A stretch of 64,000 bases of DNA from Gammaproteobacteria bacterium (GCA_021773565.1 JAJFJZ010000002.1:1-64000), one strand, 5' to 3'. Positions 46,212 to 55,467 are shown, numbered from the stretch's first letter. Notes: generated from the letters alone by a model not told the origin. Numbers and translations are program-made.

Positions 46212-47486
46212 TGGCCTGACGCCCGCTATTTTGGAAAGCATCCCAAGCATCCCAAGCAGTGCACAGGTCGAAGCAACAATGGCTGCGATACCTGGCCCCG
46301 TCAGGCCTAATACCGGTGCCAACAGCACAAACAAAAGCAGATACAGCCCCACGCATAACAAATGAATGTTTAACACTGAAACTGCCTTACCTACCGCGTA
46401 GGCCGCACTTCGTACGGGTGCGGCCGCTAAATCCAGACTCGCACTGGCAAGCAAAAGGCTTAACAATAGCGCGGCATGTGCATAGTCTTCGCCAATCAAA
46501 CCAAGCAAATGCGGACCCAGGGGCAGGGACAGGGCAACCAGCAACAGCCCACCCAGACCGGCCGAAATACTGATTCGATAGGCTTTACTCTTAAGATTTT
46601 CCTCACCTGTATGCCACGCCCGCGTTAACTCAGGAAACAAGACCTGGCGCATAAGTACCGCAGGTGTTGAAAGAATATTGGCAAAATCTTTAGCTACCCT
46701 GAACAGGCCAGCGGCTGAGGGTCCAAGCAGGAATCCAGCAAGTAAGGTATTGGTATTTTTATTTATCAGATCGAGTTGCGTCTGCCCATAAATCACAAAG
46801 GAGAAATGCCAGAAATCTCCCGGCACTGACAAAATACTTTGTAAACTCTGGCCGCGCCATATGGCATTCGTCTTATGCCTGCGCAATTCCAGATGGCCGC
46901 GTATCATCAGATAAACATGCCCTGAAACCAGCGCAAGCGCCCACACAAACATGAATGCTTTCATGTCAGCGTCAAAATACGCAGCCATAAGCACTCCACA
47001 GAAACGTACCGTTGGAGCCACCACCAATTGAACACCGAGTGCATCAAATCGATCATGCAGGCGCAGAATACCTTTTGCCGTACCCGTTCCGGTTAACAAC
47101 AGCACAAGACTGTAAAGTACGGCTACCTCTGCCAGTTCCACGTCCCATTCAAGGTAAGCCGACACGACAGGGACCAGCAGTATGGCACTCAAGGTCGCGA
47201 CAATACTTGTCGATACATCAATAATTCGCGTCAGGCAAAGAAGGCTGGACAAGCGCTCGTGATTACCATCCTCCATAAACGGAACGCCAAATCGAACGAT
47301 CGGCTCAAAAGGCTTAAACTGGAACAGACCCCTTACCACCACAACATAGGTGTGCATGAGCACAACCATGCCAAAATCCTGTACCGACAAAACAGTTGCC
47401 ACAATGGCCGTGGAGGCCAGCGTCAAAATCGCAGCGACGCCCCGGCCCTGCAACAGGGTAAAAAAGTTTTTCCAGATGCTGTTCAT
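46206..47486 (-). CDS. Polysaccharide/lipid flippase of the Wzx/MATE-like (MVF) superfamily
   Basis: 426 aa from the ATG at 47486; a TTG at 47498 is also in frame. Twelve to fourteen hydrophobic segments. The N-terminal MNSIWKNFFTLLQGRGVAAIL and the central FVIYGQTQLDLINKNTNTLLAGFLLGP are typical of Wzx-type O-antigen and lipid flippases. It ends the minus-strand lipid module (CDP-alcohol transferase, Tam41-like, flippase), with fifteen bases between the previous stop and its ATG. It may move the finished lipid or its headgroup intermediate across the inner membrane. Confidence 0.82.
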   Translation of the reverse strand: MNSIWKNFFTLLQGRGVAAILTLASTAIVATVLSVQDFGMVVLMHTYVVVVRGLFQFKPFEPIVRFGVPFMEDGNHERLSSLLCLTRIIDVSTSIVATLSAILLVPVVSAYLEWDVELAEVAVLYSLVLLLTGTGTAKGILRLHDRFDALGVQLVVAPTVRFCGVLMAAYFDADMKAFMFVWALALVSGHVYLMIRGHLELRRHKTNAIWRGQSLQSILSVPGDFWHFSFVIYGQTQLDLINKNTNTLLAGFLLGPSAAGLFRVAKDFANILSTPAVLMRQVLFPELTRAWHTGEENLKSKAYRISISAGLGGLLLVALSLPLGPHLLGLIGEDYAHAALLLSLLLASASLDLAAAPVRSAAYAVGKAVSVLNIHLLCVGLYLLLFVLLAPVLGLTGPGIAAIVASTCALLGMLGMLSKIAGVRPN

Positions 47487-47501
47487 TTTCCCCTGCAATA
47501 G

Positions 47502-48521
47502 TTACTTAAATGCGCCATGCCGATACAGCCGCCAGAGTAACGGCCAGGCAAAGATCAATGGATAGCGCAATTGTCGATCTGTTGGCGGGAAATAGACGCC
47601 CGAGTGGCGCTGAATTTTCCAAAGCAGATATTCCAGTGCATCTTCAAAGGTAGTTGCGGCTTTCAATAAGCGGGCGACTGACAAAAACTTACCCTGGAAT
47701 CTACGCAGGGCCCAGGAGAAACCGGCAATCTGACGCTCGCGTCTGGCAATACTGGCTTCAAACTGGCTGCTGGATGTTTTAATCACGGAGTCGTTAGGCG
47801 CATAATTTTCGAGCAGGGGCGTACCCTGGGCGACAGCCTGGGTGAGTTGTAAAAAATATTCTGCATTTGCCTCGCTTAACTTCTTTGCCTGCTGGCTTGA
47901 TTCGGCACGTAATTCACACCGATACGTTTGCGATAAACCCAGCTCCCAGAAATCCTGGGAAGAAAATGGATTTACCGTGAGGGGTAGTACCCGTTTAAAA
48001 AAAGTACAGACAGAATCACGTAGAGCAGTTAACACCCTTAACGTTGTTTGTTCATCCTTGACAAATACCAGACCGCAGGGCTGGGCGAATCGCGCCCAGA
48101 AATAGGAGTGAAACTGACCCGTCATGGCCTTTTCAAATTGCCTGAGACTTAATGCTGCGTATTTTGCACGCGCCTGATCCGGAATCTTACCCACACAAAT
48201 GTTGTAAACGTTAGGTGCCAATATATGTGCCGTATACGCATGCCAGGACTTTGGCATGTTCGAAAAGTCATCCAGCAACACATAAAAATCCAGCAAGGTA
48301 TCGCGCTTTCCTCTCAGGTAGGACCCATATACCAGTATCGCTGCAACGCCAGGCGCATGCCCTAACGCGTTAACACCTGCTGCACCGGCATGACGGCGAT
48401 GAATCTCCGCCAGGAGTAGTTTCATGGGATCATCAGGTTGCGCAGATTGTCCCGGGATAGCTTGCCCCGTGGACAGGTCAAGCACCCGATTACGGATAAC
48501 GCTTAGAACAGGGTCATTCAC
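47502..48521 (-). CDS. Tam41-like cytidylyltransferase-fold protein (putative CDP-lipid synthase)
   Basis: 339 aa; the start is GTG, overlapping the upstream stop by 4 bases. After about 60 residues it shows AAILVYGSYLRGKRDTLLDF followed by YVLLDD and WHAY, the GS..LDFxxxxDD..WH layout of the mitochondrial CDP-diacylglycerol synthase Tam41 and its bacterial relatives. Further along, FHSYFWARFAQP and SQTYRCELRAE resemble Tam41 segments. Tam41 makes CDP-diacylglycerol from phosphatidate and CTP. Here, between a CDP-alcohol phosphatidyltransferase and a flippase, it may activate the lipid of this locus with CMP. The assignment comes from motif recall and needs structural comparison. Confidence 0.6.
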   Translation of the reverse strand: MNDPVLSVIRNRVLDLSTGQAIPGQSAQPDDPMKLLLAEIHRRHAGAAGVNALGHAPGVAAILVYGSYLRGKRDTLLDFYVLLDDFSNMPKSWHAYTAHILAPNVYNICVGKIPDQARAKYAALSLRQFEKAMTGQFHSYFWARFAQPCGLVFVKDEQTTLRVLTALRDSVCTFFKRVLPLTVNPFSSQDFWELGLSQTYRCELRAESSQQAKKLSEANAEYFLQLTQAVAQGTPLLENYAPNDSVIKTSSSQFEASIARRERQIAGFSWALRRFQGKFLSVARLLKAATTFEDALEYLLWKIQRHSGVYFPPTDRQLRYPLIFAWPLLWRLYRHGAFK

Positions 48522-49738
48522 ACTGAGCTTTCTACTTCTTTATAGGCTGCACGAGTACCACCAAACACTGCATAGGCGTTTGCATGTTTTTCACTCACAT
48601 CAGTATCCGCCAACCATGAACTTAAGGGCCCATCCTTTAGTCTGATTACAGTTCCGTGAAATAATCGTAGCAGAAGCTGGGCTGAAGACAGTATTGTCCA
48701 GACAAATACCCCAACAAACCCCCATACCGGGGATCCCAACAATATGCTCACACTTAGTATTATGAGACAGGGATTTCTACGCGCGGTAAACAATCGAACC
48801 CAGGCATCAAAAGGGCGCCAGGTAAACACGCCGCAACTTCCCAATAGTTGAAACAGACCTTCCACAATACGGCCGGCTATATAGCCCACAATTATCCAGT
48901 TGATCATTTCAGGAACAGAAAACCCAAATACCGGACCCGAATTTACCAGTGACATTCCCCAAAAGTAGTACCAGAACGGAGGATGCACCAGGTCAATTCC
49001 GTGATCGAAGAAATGCCCGAATGGGCTGGACTGAACTGTAACTCGCGCCAGTTTGCCATCCACGGTGTCCAGAAAGGTCATGATCCAGCCACACAACAAA
49101 CCGGTCGCATAATATCCATGCAAAAACAGATAACAGGCTGCAATGACCAGTAAAAACCCGAAACTGGTTACCATATTGGGGCTAATTCCCAGCATGGCAC
49201 ACAACTTTACACCATAACGCGCAGGCCGCGGCCATGCCCACTTGGTTACCAGGTCGGTAATACCTTTATAGGAATTACCGTACAACTGGGATTCCAGAGC
49301 CTGTTTACGGTCTGTGGTAACGAGTTCCAATAGTGGTGGATCAGAGCGCCGCAAGCGATCATCGAAGGCATTCAGGTCATCCGTACAAATTTCATCCAGC
49401 CCTGAGGGCAGATCGCCCGCGCCTTCTGAACCAAAATACACTTTGGCACCTTCCACATGTTCTGCATCCACTACTGCCGCTGCCGGGCGTCCATTCAGAG
49501 AAAGCACCGTATTGTTCCGAGCCAGCAACTCGGACAGGGTTCGGGGTTCAAAAAGAAAATTGGCATCAATGAACAATTGTTGCCCCGAAGTCGATTCAGT
49601 TGTTGTGTCCAGGCCGGATGCTGATCCTTCGATTTCGAGCCCTCCAACCTGCCTGAACTGTCGTTTAAGGCGCTCACGGGCACTCAAGCCCCATAATCGC
49701 GTAGGCGAGTCTCGCAATAGACACACTTCTACCGTCAT
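48518..49738 (-). CDS. CDP-alcohol phosphatidyltransferase with an extra N-terminal domain
   Basis: 406 aa from the ATG at 49738 (GGGGAA upstream; an in-frame ATG at 49780 adds 14 residues). The C-terminal membrane domain holds the family signature DTVDGKLARVTVQSSPFGHF followed by FDHGIDL: D..DG..AR, eight residues, G...D...D, all kept. Several transmembrane helices follow. The first 170 residues are not the usual short cytoplasmic tail; LSARERLKRQFRQVGG and the stretch around FIDANFLFEPRTL suggest a degenerate nucleotidyltransferase-like fold, as in bifunctional inositol-phosphate cytidylyltransferase fusions. It should join a CDP-activated lipid to an alcohol phosphate. Confidence 0.82.
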   Translation of the reverse strand: MTVEVCLLRDSPTRLWGLSARERLKRQFRQVGGLEIEGSASGLDTTTESTSGQQLFIDANFLFEPRTLSELLARNNTVLSLNGRPAAAVVDAEHVEGAKVYFGSEGAGDLPSGLDEICTDDLNAFDDRLRRSDPPLLELVTTDRKQALESQLYGNSYKGITDLVTKWAWPRPARYGVKLCAMLGISPNMVTSFGFLLVIAACYLFLHGYYATGLLCGWIMTFLDTVDGKLARVTVQSSPFGHFFDHGIDLVHPPFWYYFWGMSLVNSGPVFGFSVPEMINWIIVGYIAGRIVEGLFQLLGSCGVFTWRPFDAWVRLFTARRNPCLIILSVSILLGSPVWGFVGVFVWTILSSAQLLLRLFHGTVIRLKDGPLSSWLADTDVSEKHANAYAVFGGTRAAYKEVESSV

Positions 49739-49874
49739 AGGATGATTCCCCGGGCAGGCAATGGTTTTTTGATTGTACAAAGATCAGCTAAACTAGCGAC
49801 TCTACTAATTACTACATCGATTATTATGATACCCACCGCCATGCTTATAGAAACGGCGAATTATAGATTGCCAG

Positions 49875-50792
49875 ATGAATAGCGGTAAAGGCGCAAAGCG
49901 CGTGCGTTTCATACATCTTACCGATCCACACCTCACGAGTCTGGGTGCTACGTCCTTCACGGCCCAGCGTGGTAAGCGAAAACTGGGCTATTTGTCATGG
50001 AAACGAAAACGTCGATATATCCATCTAAGGGAAATTCTGGACCAGGTAACAAACGCGATACTGGCAGAAGGTGCGGATCAAATCCTTATCACCGGTGACC
50101 TGGTGCATATTTGCATCCCCGATGAAATTCAACAGGCACAGTCATGGCTAAATTCTCTGGGCAGCCCGGAACAGATAACCCTGGTACCCGGTAACCATGA
50201 TATTTACCAATCCGGCTGTTGGCAGAACATCGCTGCAGCGTGGGGGTCCTACCTTGGGCTCACATCCCCTCCAGAGTCAGAATTACCCGCCGACAGTTAC
50301 CCTATGGTGAAACAAATAGGCAACTTTAATCTGGTTAGTCTTTCTTCCAGTGAGCCAATGCCCTTCTACTCAGCCCAGGGTAGGCTGGGGAAAACACAGA
50401 TTAAAAAGTTCACGCACATGCTGGACACACTTTCCGGACAGTCTACCGGCTGGCTGATTCACCACCCGCCCCTGCCCGGCCTGACAGGTAATCGCCGTGC
50501 TCTCGCTGAGACCGCCGAACTAAAAGAACTCATAGAACAGTACCAGCCTGTTTTTGTACTTTATGGCCACAATCACCGTAATGTGCAAACACGCATACAC
50601 AATACCCGTGTACTGGGTACAGCGAGTGCATCGAGCAAGTACGATGCCAGTTACCGGGTGATAGATATATTCACCGATGAGAGCCCGGTGCAGATAAAGA
50701 TGTCACTGCACCAAAGAACACCTGATAGCGGTACATTTTCTGAAATTGCTACCGAGTACTGGGCCGGGGGTCAAGTGGTCGCAGCATTGTGA
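49875..50792 (+). CDS. Calcineurin-like metallophosphoesterase
   Basis: 305 aa. Metal-binding motifs in order: FIHLTDPHLTS, LITGDLVHI, LVPGNHDIYQ, WLIHHPPLPG and LYGHNHRNVQT, the complete set for a binuclear metallophosphatase. It is divergent to the CDP-alcohol transferase gene and next to the lipid locus, so it may remove a phosphate from the headgroup or intermediate; a housekeeping nucleotide phosphatase (CpdA-like) is an alternative. Confidence 0.88.
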   Translation: MNSGKGAKRVRFIHLTDPHLTSLGATSFTAQRGKRKLGYLSWKRKRRYIHLREILDQVTNAILAEGADQILITGDLVHICIPDEIQQAQSWLNSLGSPEQITLVPGNHDIYQSGCWQNIAAAWGSYLGLTSPPESELPADSYPMVKQIGNFNLVSLSSSEPMPFYSAQGRLGKTQIKKFTHMLDTLSGQSTGWLIHHPPLPGLTGNRRALAETAELKELIEQYQPVFVLYGHNHRNVQTRIHNTRVLGTASASSKYDASYRVIDIFTDESPVQIKMSLHQRTPDSGTFSEIATEYWAGGQVVAAL

Positions 50793-50923
50793 CGGCCCCA
50801 ACGCGGTTGCCGGTTAAATCCTGCTGTCCCGACCAATAATCCCTTTCTAAAAATGAATCCAGTATCGATTTACTGAATGATTTACTGACGCGACCATCTA
50901 CTAAGGCCCAGTTATTGCGGTAG

Positions 50924-51814
50924 CTACTCGCCTGCACTTGTGAAGTGCTGGTCCATCTCTTGCACAATCTGGGGCACCACTTTTGGTGGAAGGTCATGCC
51001 CCATACCTTCAACAACAATGAACTTCGACCCTTTGATAAGTTCATGGGTATGTTGACCGTGTTCTTTCGGCATCAGGTTGTCTTGCGCGCCGTGAATCAC
51101 AAGCGTTGGCGCGCTGATTTGAGACACCTTGTCTGAACGATCACCGGCAGCAACGATGGCCGTCACCTGGCGTGGCATGGCGCTCGGGAACATACCGTTT
51201 TCTTCGAGCTCCGCTTGCATTTCTCCCTCAGTATCGGCCACCTGAAGTAACCCGCCTTGCGAATCTCCTTGTGCTCTTGGCAAATGTGAGGCGCCGGTTG
51301 TCGACATGATAGAAACCAGCGACTGTGCTCTTTGTGGATAGTCTGCTGCAATGATCTGAGCGATCATTCCACCCATCGAAGCGCCGACAATGTGTGCACG
51401 CTCGATGTTCAGTGCATTCAGTAAACCGATGGCATCTGCCGCCATATCATTTAAGCTGTAAGGTGCGTCAACGGCGAAGCCCAGGGTTGCCTTCACCGTT
51501 AGCCACAACAAGCTTGGGTTGCCCAGATCGTCAAGCCTTGTCGATTCGCCAGTATCGCGGTTATCAAAAAGCACCACACGGTAACCAGCATCAACAATGC
51601 CATTCACAAAGTCTTCGTCCCATAGACGATGCGAAGCGGATAATCCGGTGATCAGGAGTACAGTCGGTGCGCTATCACTGCTAGCCAGGGTGTACGCAAT
51701 ATCGATACCGTTTGCTGTTACTTTCGTCATGGCTTGATCACGGTTATATTCAGCAAAGACAAATGATGTCCAAAGCAGAGCTGTGGTGCTAACGAATAGT
51801 ATCAGTGCTTTCAT
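50924..51814 (-). CDS. Exported alpha/beta hydrolase
   Basis: 296 aa. Residues 1-21 are a signal peptide ending FVFA. The fold shows VLLITGLSASHRLWD, LFDNRDTGEST, the nucleophile elbow IVGASMGGMIAQ (Ser about 146), the acid in VIHGAQDNLMP and the His in VEGMGHDLPP. Probably a periplasmic esterase. It is the last gene of the minus run with the acyl-CoA synthetase (12-base gap), so both may act on one ester-linked substrate. Confidence 0.9.
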   Translation of the reverse strand: MKALILFVSTTALLWTSFVFAEYNRDQAMTKVTANGIDIAYTLASSDSAPTVLLITGLSASHRLWDEDFVNGIVDAGYRVVLFDNRDTGESTRLDDLGNPSLLWLTVKATLGFAVDAPYSLNDMAADAIGLLNALNIERAHIVGASMGGMIAQIIAADYPQRAQSLVSIMSTTGASHLPRAQGDSQGGLLQVADTEGEMQAELEENGMFPSAMPRQVTAIVAAGDRSDKVSQISAPTLVIHGAQDNLMPKEHGQHTHELIKGSKFIVVEGMGHDLPPKVVPQIVQEMDQHFTSAGE

Positions 51815-51826
51815 GCTGTATACGCC

Positions 51827-53434
51827 CTAAACAATGCGGGAATCGGTTTTACCCCAATAACGGTCCTTAAGGATGCGTTTGTAGAGCTTGCCCGTTGGTA
51901 AACGAGGCAGCTCGTTCTCGAAGTCAATGCTGTGCGGACATTTGTAGTGGGCGATCTGTTCGCGGGTATAGGCCAGGATTTCCTGCGCAACCGTTTCTTG
52001 TGGGCTAACGCTCGGAATCAGCTGCACAACGGCTTTCACCTCTTCGCCCATTTCTTCGTTTGGAACGCCAATAACGGCAACGTCCTGAACCTTGGGATGC
52101 ATGATGATGACATCTTCAATTTCTTGGGGGTAGATGTTGACACCACCAGAAATGATCATGAATGTGGCTCTGTCAGTTAGAAACAGGAAGCCGTCTTCGT
52201 CGACATGACCGACGTCACCGAGCGCGGACCAGTTTGAGTATTTGGGATGTTGGGCGCTGCGGGTTTTTTCATCGTCATTAAGGTACCGAAAAGGCAACTC
52301 GGGTAACTCAAAGTAAACCAGGCCAGTTTCCCCCGTCGGCAGTTCTTTGCCTTCCTCATTGCAGATGTGCAGCACGCCAAGAATTGACTGGCCTACTGTG
52401 CCTGGCTTGGCTAACCAATTCTCTGGGGTAACGTGGGTAAGCCCGTTGCCCTCGGTGCCGCCATAAAACTCGTAGATGATCGGTCCCCACCACTTAAGCA
52501 TTTGCTGCTTAACGCCTAACGGGCAGGGTGCTGCGGCGTGAATAGCTACGCGGTGACTGGATAAATCAAACCTTTGCTGTTCTGTCTCGTTCAGTTTCAG
52601 CATGCGTGAAAACATGGTTGGCACCCATTGCGAGTGGGTGACGTGAAACTGTTCGATGGCGGCCAATGCGTTGCGGGCATCAAATCGCGGCATCATGATC
52701 ACCGTACCACCGCTGGCTTGGGCGGCTATCGCAAACCCGATTGGGGCTGAGTGATAAAGTGGGGCCGATGATAGATAGACTGTGTTTTCATCGAATCCCC
52801 AGATCTCTCGCTGCAGTGCGCCTACACCGCATTCACTGATACTTTGCTCTGCTAGTGGTTTGACAATGCCCTTGGGTCTGCCGGTGGTGCCAGATGAGTA
52901 CAACATCATGCCACCCATAGGCTCTTCGCTGAGCGGCGCTGCAGGGTGCGCCTTAAGTGCATTGTAGTAATGCTCGTAGGGGTGCACAACGTGCTCTGAA
53001 TCACCCAGCATCAGCCATCTTTCAACTTTTGGGCAGCGCTCCGGCAAGTCGTTGGAATCGCCCATTTTCGTGCTGGACGTAATGACGATGCGTGATTCTG
53101 AGTTATCAATAATGTAGGCGGCTTCCTCATTAGTCAGGTGAGAGTTGACCGTTGTAATGTACAGACCAGAGCGAAGTGCGGCCCACACCACAACAAAGTA
53201 GCGGACGTCGTTTTCCATGAGGATCGCGCAATGATCACCGCGGCGAAGGCCGTGCGCATACATCAGTTGTGCTAGTTGGTTGGATTGCCCATCGAGTTCA
53301 GCGTGGGTGAGGCTTGCCCCGCTGACGCTATCAATCACGGCGTGTTTGTCCGGACTTAGTTTTGCCCAGTGTCTCGGGTACATGTGCCTGGCCTTTAGAT
53401 GTTCGACAGAAAGGTTATCATTTAAAAAATCCAT
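51827..53434 (-). CDS. Acyl-CoA synthetase (AMP-forming)
   Basis: 535 aa. ANL motifs: MMLYSSGTTGRPKGIVK, the substrate strand YEFYGGTEGNGLTHV, LGDVGHVDEDGFLFLTDR and the C-terminal PRLPTGKLYKRILKDRYW with the catalytic Lys. It activates a carboxylic acid to its CoA ester. It heads the minus run and is divergent to the MDR reductase gene across a 60-bp gap carrying direct repeats. With the neighbouring enoyl-CoA hydratases it would start a beta-oxidation-like pathway. Confidence 0.92.
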   Translation of the reverse strand: MDFLNDNLSVEHLKARHMYPRHWAKLSPDKHAVIDSVSGASLTHAELDGQSNQLAQLMYAHGLRRGDHCAILMENDVRYFVVVWAALRSGLYITTVNSHLTNEEAAYIIDNSESRIVITSSTKMGDSNDLPERCPKVERWLMLGDSEHVVHPYEHYYNALKAHPAAPLSEEPMGGMMLYSSGTTGRPKGIVKPLAEQSISECGVGALQREIWGFDENTVYLSSAPLYHSAPIGFAIAAQASGGTVIMMPRFDARNALAAIEQFHVTHSQWVPTMFSRMLKLNETEQQRFDLSSHRVAIHAAAPCPLGVKQQMLKWWGPIIYEFYGGTEGNGLTHVTPENWLAKPGTVGQSILGVLHICNEEGKELPTGETGLVYFELPELPFRYLNDDEKTRSAQHPKYSNWSALGDVGHVDEDGFLFLTDRATFMIISGGVNIYPQEIEDVIIMHPKVQDVAVIGVPNEEMGEEVKAVVQLIPSVSPQETVAQEILAYTREQIAHYKCPHSIDFENELPRLPTGKLYKRILKDRYWGKTDSRIV

Positions 53435-53442
53435 GATATAAG

Positions 53443-53463
53443 ATATTAGCTATACATATTAGC
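53443..53463. repeat. Direct repeats in the acyl-CoA synthetase/reductase divergent promoter
   Basis: ATATTAGC occurs at 53443-53450 and 53456-53463, thirteen bases apart, in the A/T-rich gap between two divergent genes. Possible regulator sites. Confidence 0.35.
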
Positions 53464-53494
53464 ATAATGATTATCGATGAGAGATGAGGGAGCG

Positions 53495-54517
53495 ATGTCG
53501 AATCGTAAAAATGGCCAATGGCGGCTTAAAACCCGTCCGGTCGGCATGGTCAAAACAACAGACTTTGAATTTGTTACTGAACCCGTGCCAGATTTAAAAG
53601 CTAACGAGTTTTTGGTACGCAATCTGTATTTTTCCTTTGAGCCCGCTATGCGCGGCTGGCTGAACGATGTCGAAAGCTATGTACCTCCGGTTCAAGTTAA
53701 CGAAGTCATGCGTGCGTTTACTGTCGGACAGGTCATCGAGTCCGATTCCGCTGATTTCAGTCCGGGTGATTTTGTCCAAGGCATGCTGGGCTGGCAGGAG
53801 TATGTCACCTGCGGTGGGCCGCCGGGCGTGAGCAAATTATCTGAAGGCATACCACCGCACCTGGCTTTAAGTGTTTTGGGTGGTACCGGGCTCACGGCGT
53901 ATTTTGGCTTGCTCGATATAGGTAAACCCAAGCAAGGTGATGTGGTGGTTGTGTCTGGTGCAGCCGGGGCTACGGGATCTGTTGCCGGACAAATTGCAAA
54001 AATTAAAGGTGCTTCGAAAGTTGTCGGCATTGCTGGTGGCGCTGAGAAGTGCGTCTGGTTAACGGACGAGTTGGGCTTCGATGCGGCAATCGATTACAAA
54101 ACTGAAAATGTTGAGGATCGACTTGCAACGCTATGCCCTGAAGGAATAAATATTTTCTTTGATAACGTTGGCGGCTCTATTCTTGATGACGCGCTTACTA
54201 ACATGGCAATGCACGGTCGGGTCGTATTGTGTGGTGCTATCTCGGGTTACAACGATGAAGACCTGCCGCCGGGTCCGAAAAACTATACGCAGTTGATTGT
54301 GCAACGCGGCCGGATGGAAGGTTTTATCGTCTTTGACTATATGCACAAAGCCAGCGAGGCGATGCAGGATTTGAGCGCCTGGCTAAGCGAAGGGCGCATC
54401 AAACATACTGAAGACATACAGGAAGGCATTGAGAACGCGCCGGTAACATTCTTGCGCTTGTTCCAGGGCAAAAATAAAGGCAAACAGCTCCTTAAGATTG
54501 CCGATGCGCCGATTTAG
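53495..54517 (+). CDS. NADP-dependent MDR oxidoreductase, 2-alkenal/curcumin reductase-like
   Basis: 340 aa from the ATG at 53495 (GAGGGAG upstream). Zinc-free MDR: EPAMRGWLNDVESYVPPVQV near the N-terminus and the NADP site VVVSGAAGATGSVAGQIAKI, with KVVGIAGGAEKC. The C-terminal PRGRMEGFIVFDY-like segment (QRGRMEGFIVFDY) is typical of the leukotriene B4 dehydrogenase/PTGR group. It reduces the double bond of an alpha,beta-unsaturated carbonyl. First gene of the plus run ending with the MFS symporter. Confidence 0.92.
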   Translation: MSNRKNGQWRLKTRPVGMVKTTDFEFVTEPVPDLKANEFLVRNLYFSFEPAMRGWLNDVESYVPPVQVNEVMRAFTVGQVIESDSADFSPGDFVQGMLGWQEYVTCGGPPGVSKLSEGIPPHLALSVLGGTGLTAYFGLLDIGKPKQGDVVVVSGAAGATGSVAGQIAKIKGASKVVGIAGGAEKCVWLTDELGFDAAIDYKTENVEDRLATLCPEGINIFFDNVGGSILDDALTNMAMHGRVVLCGAISGYNDEDLPPGPKNYTQLIVQRGRMEGFIVFDYMHKASEAMQDLSAWLSEGRIKHTEDIQEGIENAPVTFLRLFQGKNKGKQLLKIADAPI

Positions 54518-54600
54518 CAACTTGGAGCGCTCACCTCGCGCAAACGCGGCTGGTATTGGAGCACCGATTTAACCCACCCATTTCCCACCCAGGAGTATCT

Positions 54601-55410
54601 ATGGAATATGAGGACGTGCGTGTCGAGACACGCGGAGCCAGTAGTTGGATCTACTTGAATCGCCCAGAGCAGATGAATGCGATCCGTCCACGAACCCACC
54701 CCGAGCTTGTCCACGCTTTTGAGCAGGCAGATGCGGATCCTGAGACGAGTTTCATCGTATTTACCGGCGCCGGGCGTGGGTTTTGTGCAGGTGATGATTT
54801 CCAGGAGATATTCTTCTCTGAGGACGGCCCGGGCAAGCGATCTGATGCTTCGCTCAATCGCTATCGAACCAGGCATGGTGCTGCAACTCCGCTGTTAGAT
54901 ATCATCATGCGCTGTACGAAGCCCACTATTGCTGCAGTGAACGGGGCAGCCGTGGGTATTGGTATGGATCTGGCATTGCTGTGTGATATGCGGGTCGCTG
55001 GAGAGAGCGCCAAGATGGGGTCATTCTTTGTGCGCCGTGGCGTCGTCGGTACAGGCGCGGGAACCTGGCTGCTGCCGCGGATGATTGGGGTCTCGCGTGC
55101 GATGGAGCTGTTGTTGTCGGGTGAGCTTTTAGACGCAGCAGCGTGTGAACGCTTGTCATTGGTCTCCAGAGTTGTACCCGATGCTGATCTGGAAGATGCG
55201 GTCATGGAATTGATTGAAAAGTTGTCCTGGGGGGCACCTTTGGCGCAGCGCGCCATCAAACGTTGCGTACAGCGCGGTCTCGAAAGCACGTTTGATGACA
55301 CTGAAGAGTATGGTCGCCTGCTGTCGGACGAACTGTGGCGAACCGACGATCACATGGAAGGCGTGATGTCGCATGTAGAGAAGCGCAAACCCTCATACAA
55401 AGGCAGTTAA
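54601..55410 (+). CDS. Enoyl-CoA hydratase/isomerase family protein
   Basis: 269 aa; the ATG at 54601 has AGGAG upstream, and the in-frame upstream start has no support. The fold shows WIYLNRPEQMNAIRP, the oxyanion loops GAGRGFCAGDDFQE and AVNGAAVGIGMDLALLCD, and GTWLLPRMIGVSRAMELL. As in the enzyme at 14818-15636 the Glu after the second loop is Met-Asp, and the two share the WLLPRxIG segment, so they probably arose by duplication. It acts on an unsaturated acyl-CoA; the precise reaction is open. Confidence 0.9.
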   Translation: MEYEDVRVETRGASSWIYLNRPEQMNAIRPRTHPELVHAFEQADADPETSFIVFTGAGRGFCAGDDFQEIFFSEDGPGKRSDASLNRYRTRHGAATPLLDIIMRCTKPTIAAVNGAAVGIGMDLALLCDMRVAGESAKMGSFFVRRGVVGTGAGTWLLPRMIGVSRAMELLLSGELLDAAACERLSLVSRVVPDADLEDAVMELIEKLSWGAPLAQRAIKRCVQRGLESTFDDTEEYGRLLSDELWRTDDHMEGVMSHVEKRKPSYKGS

Positions 55411-55467
55411 AGTCTTCGTGAACGTGGACCGTTTAATAACCATCGTATACTGGCAAGGATCAAGAAT

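Noticed and set aside
49314-49745. Long plus-strand frame inside the CDP-alcohol transferase gene
   Set aside because: Antisense shadow of a well-supported gene; composition is not protein-like.
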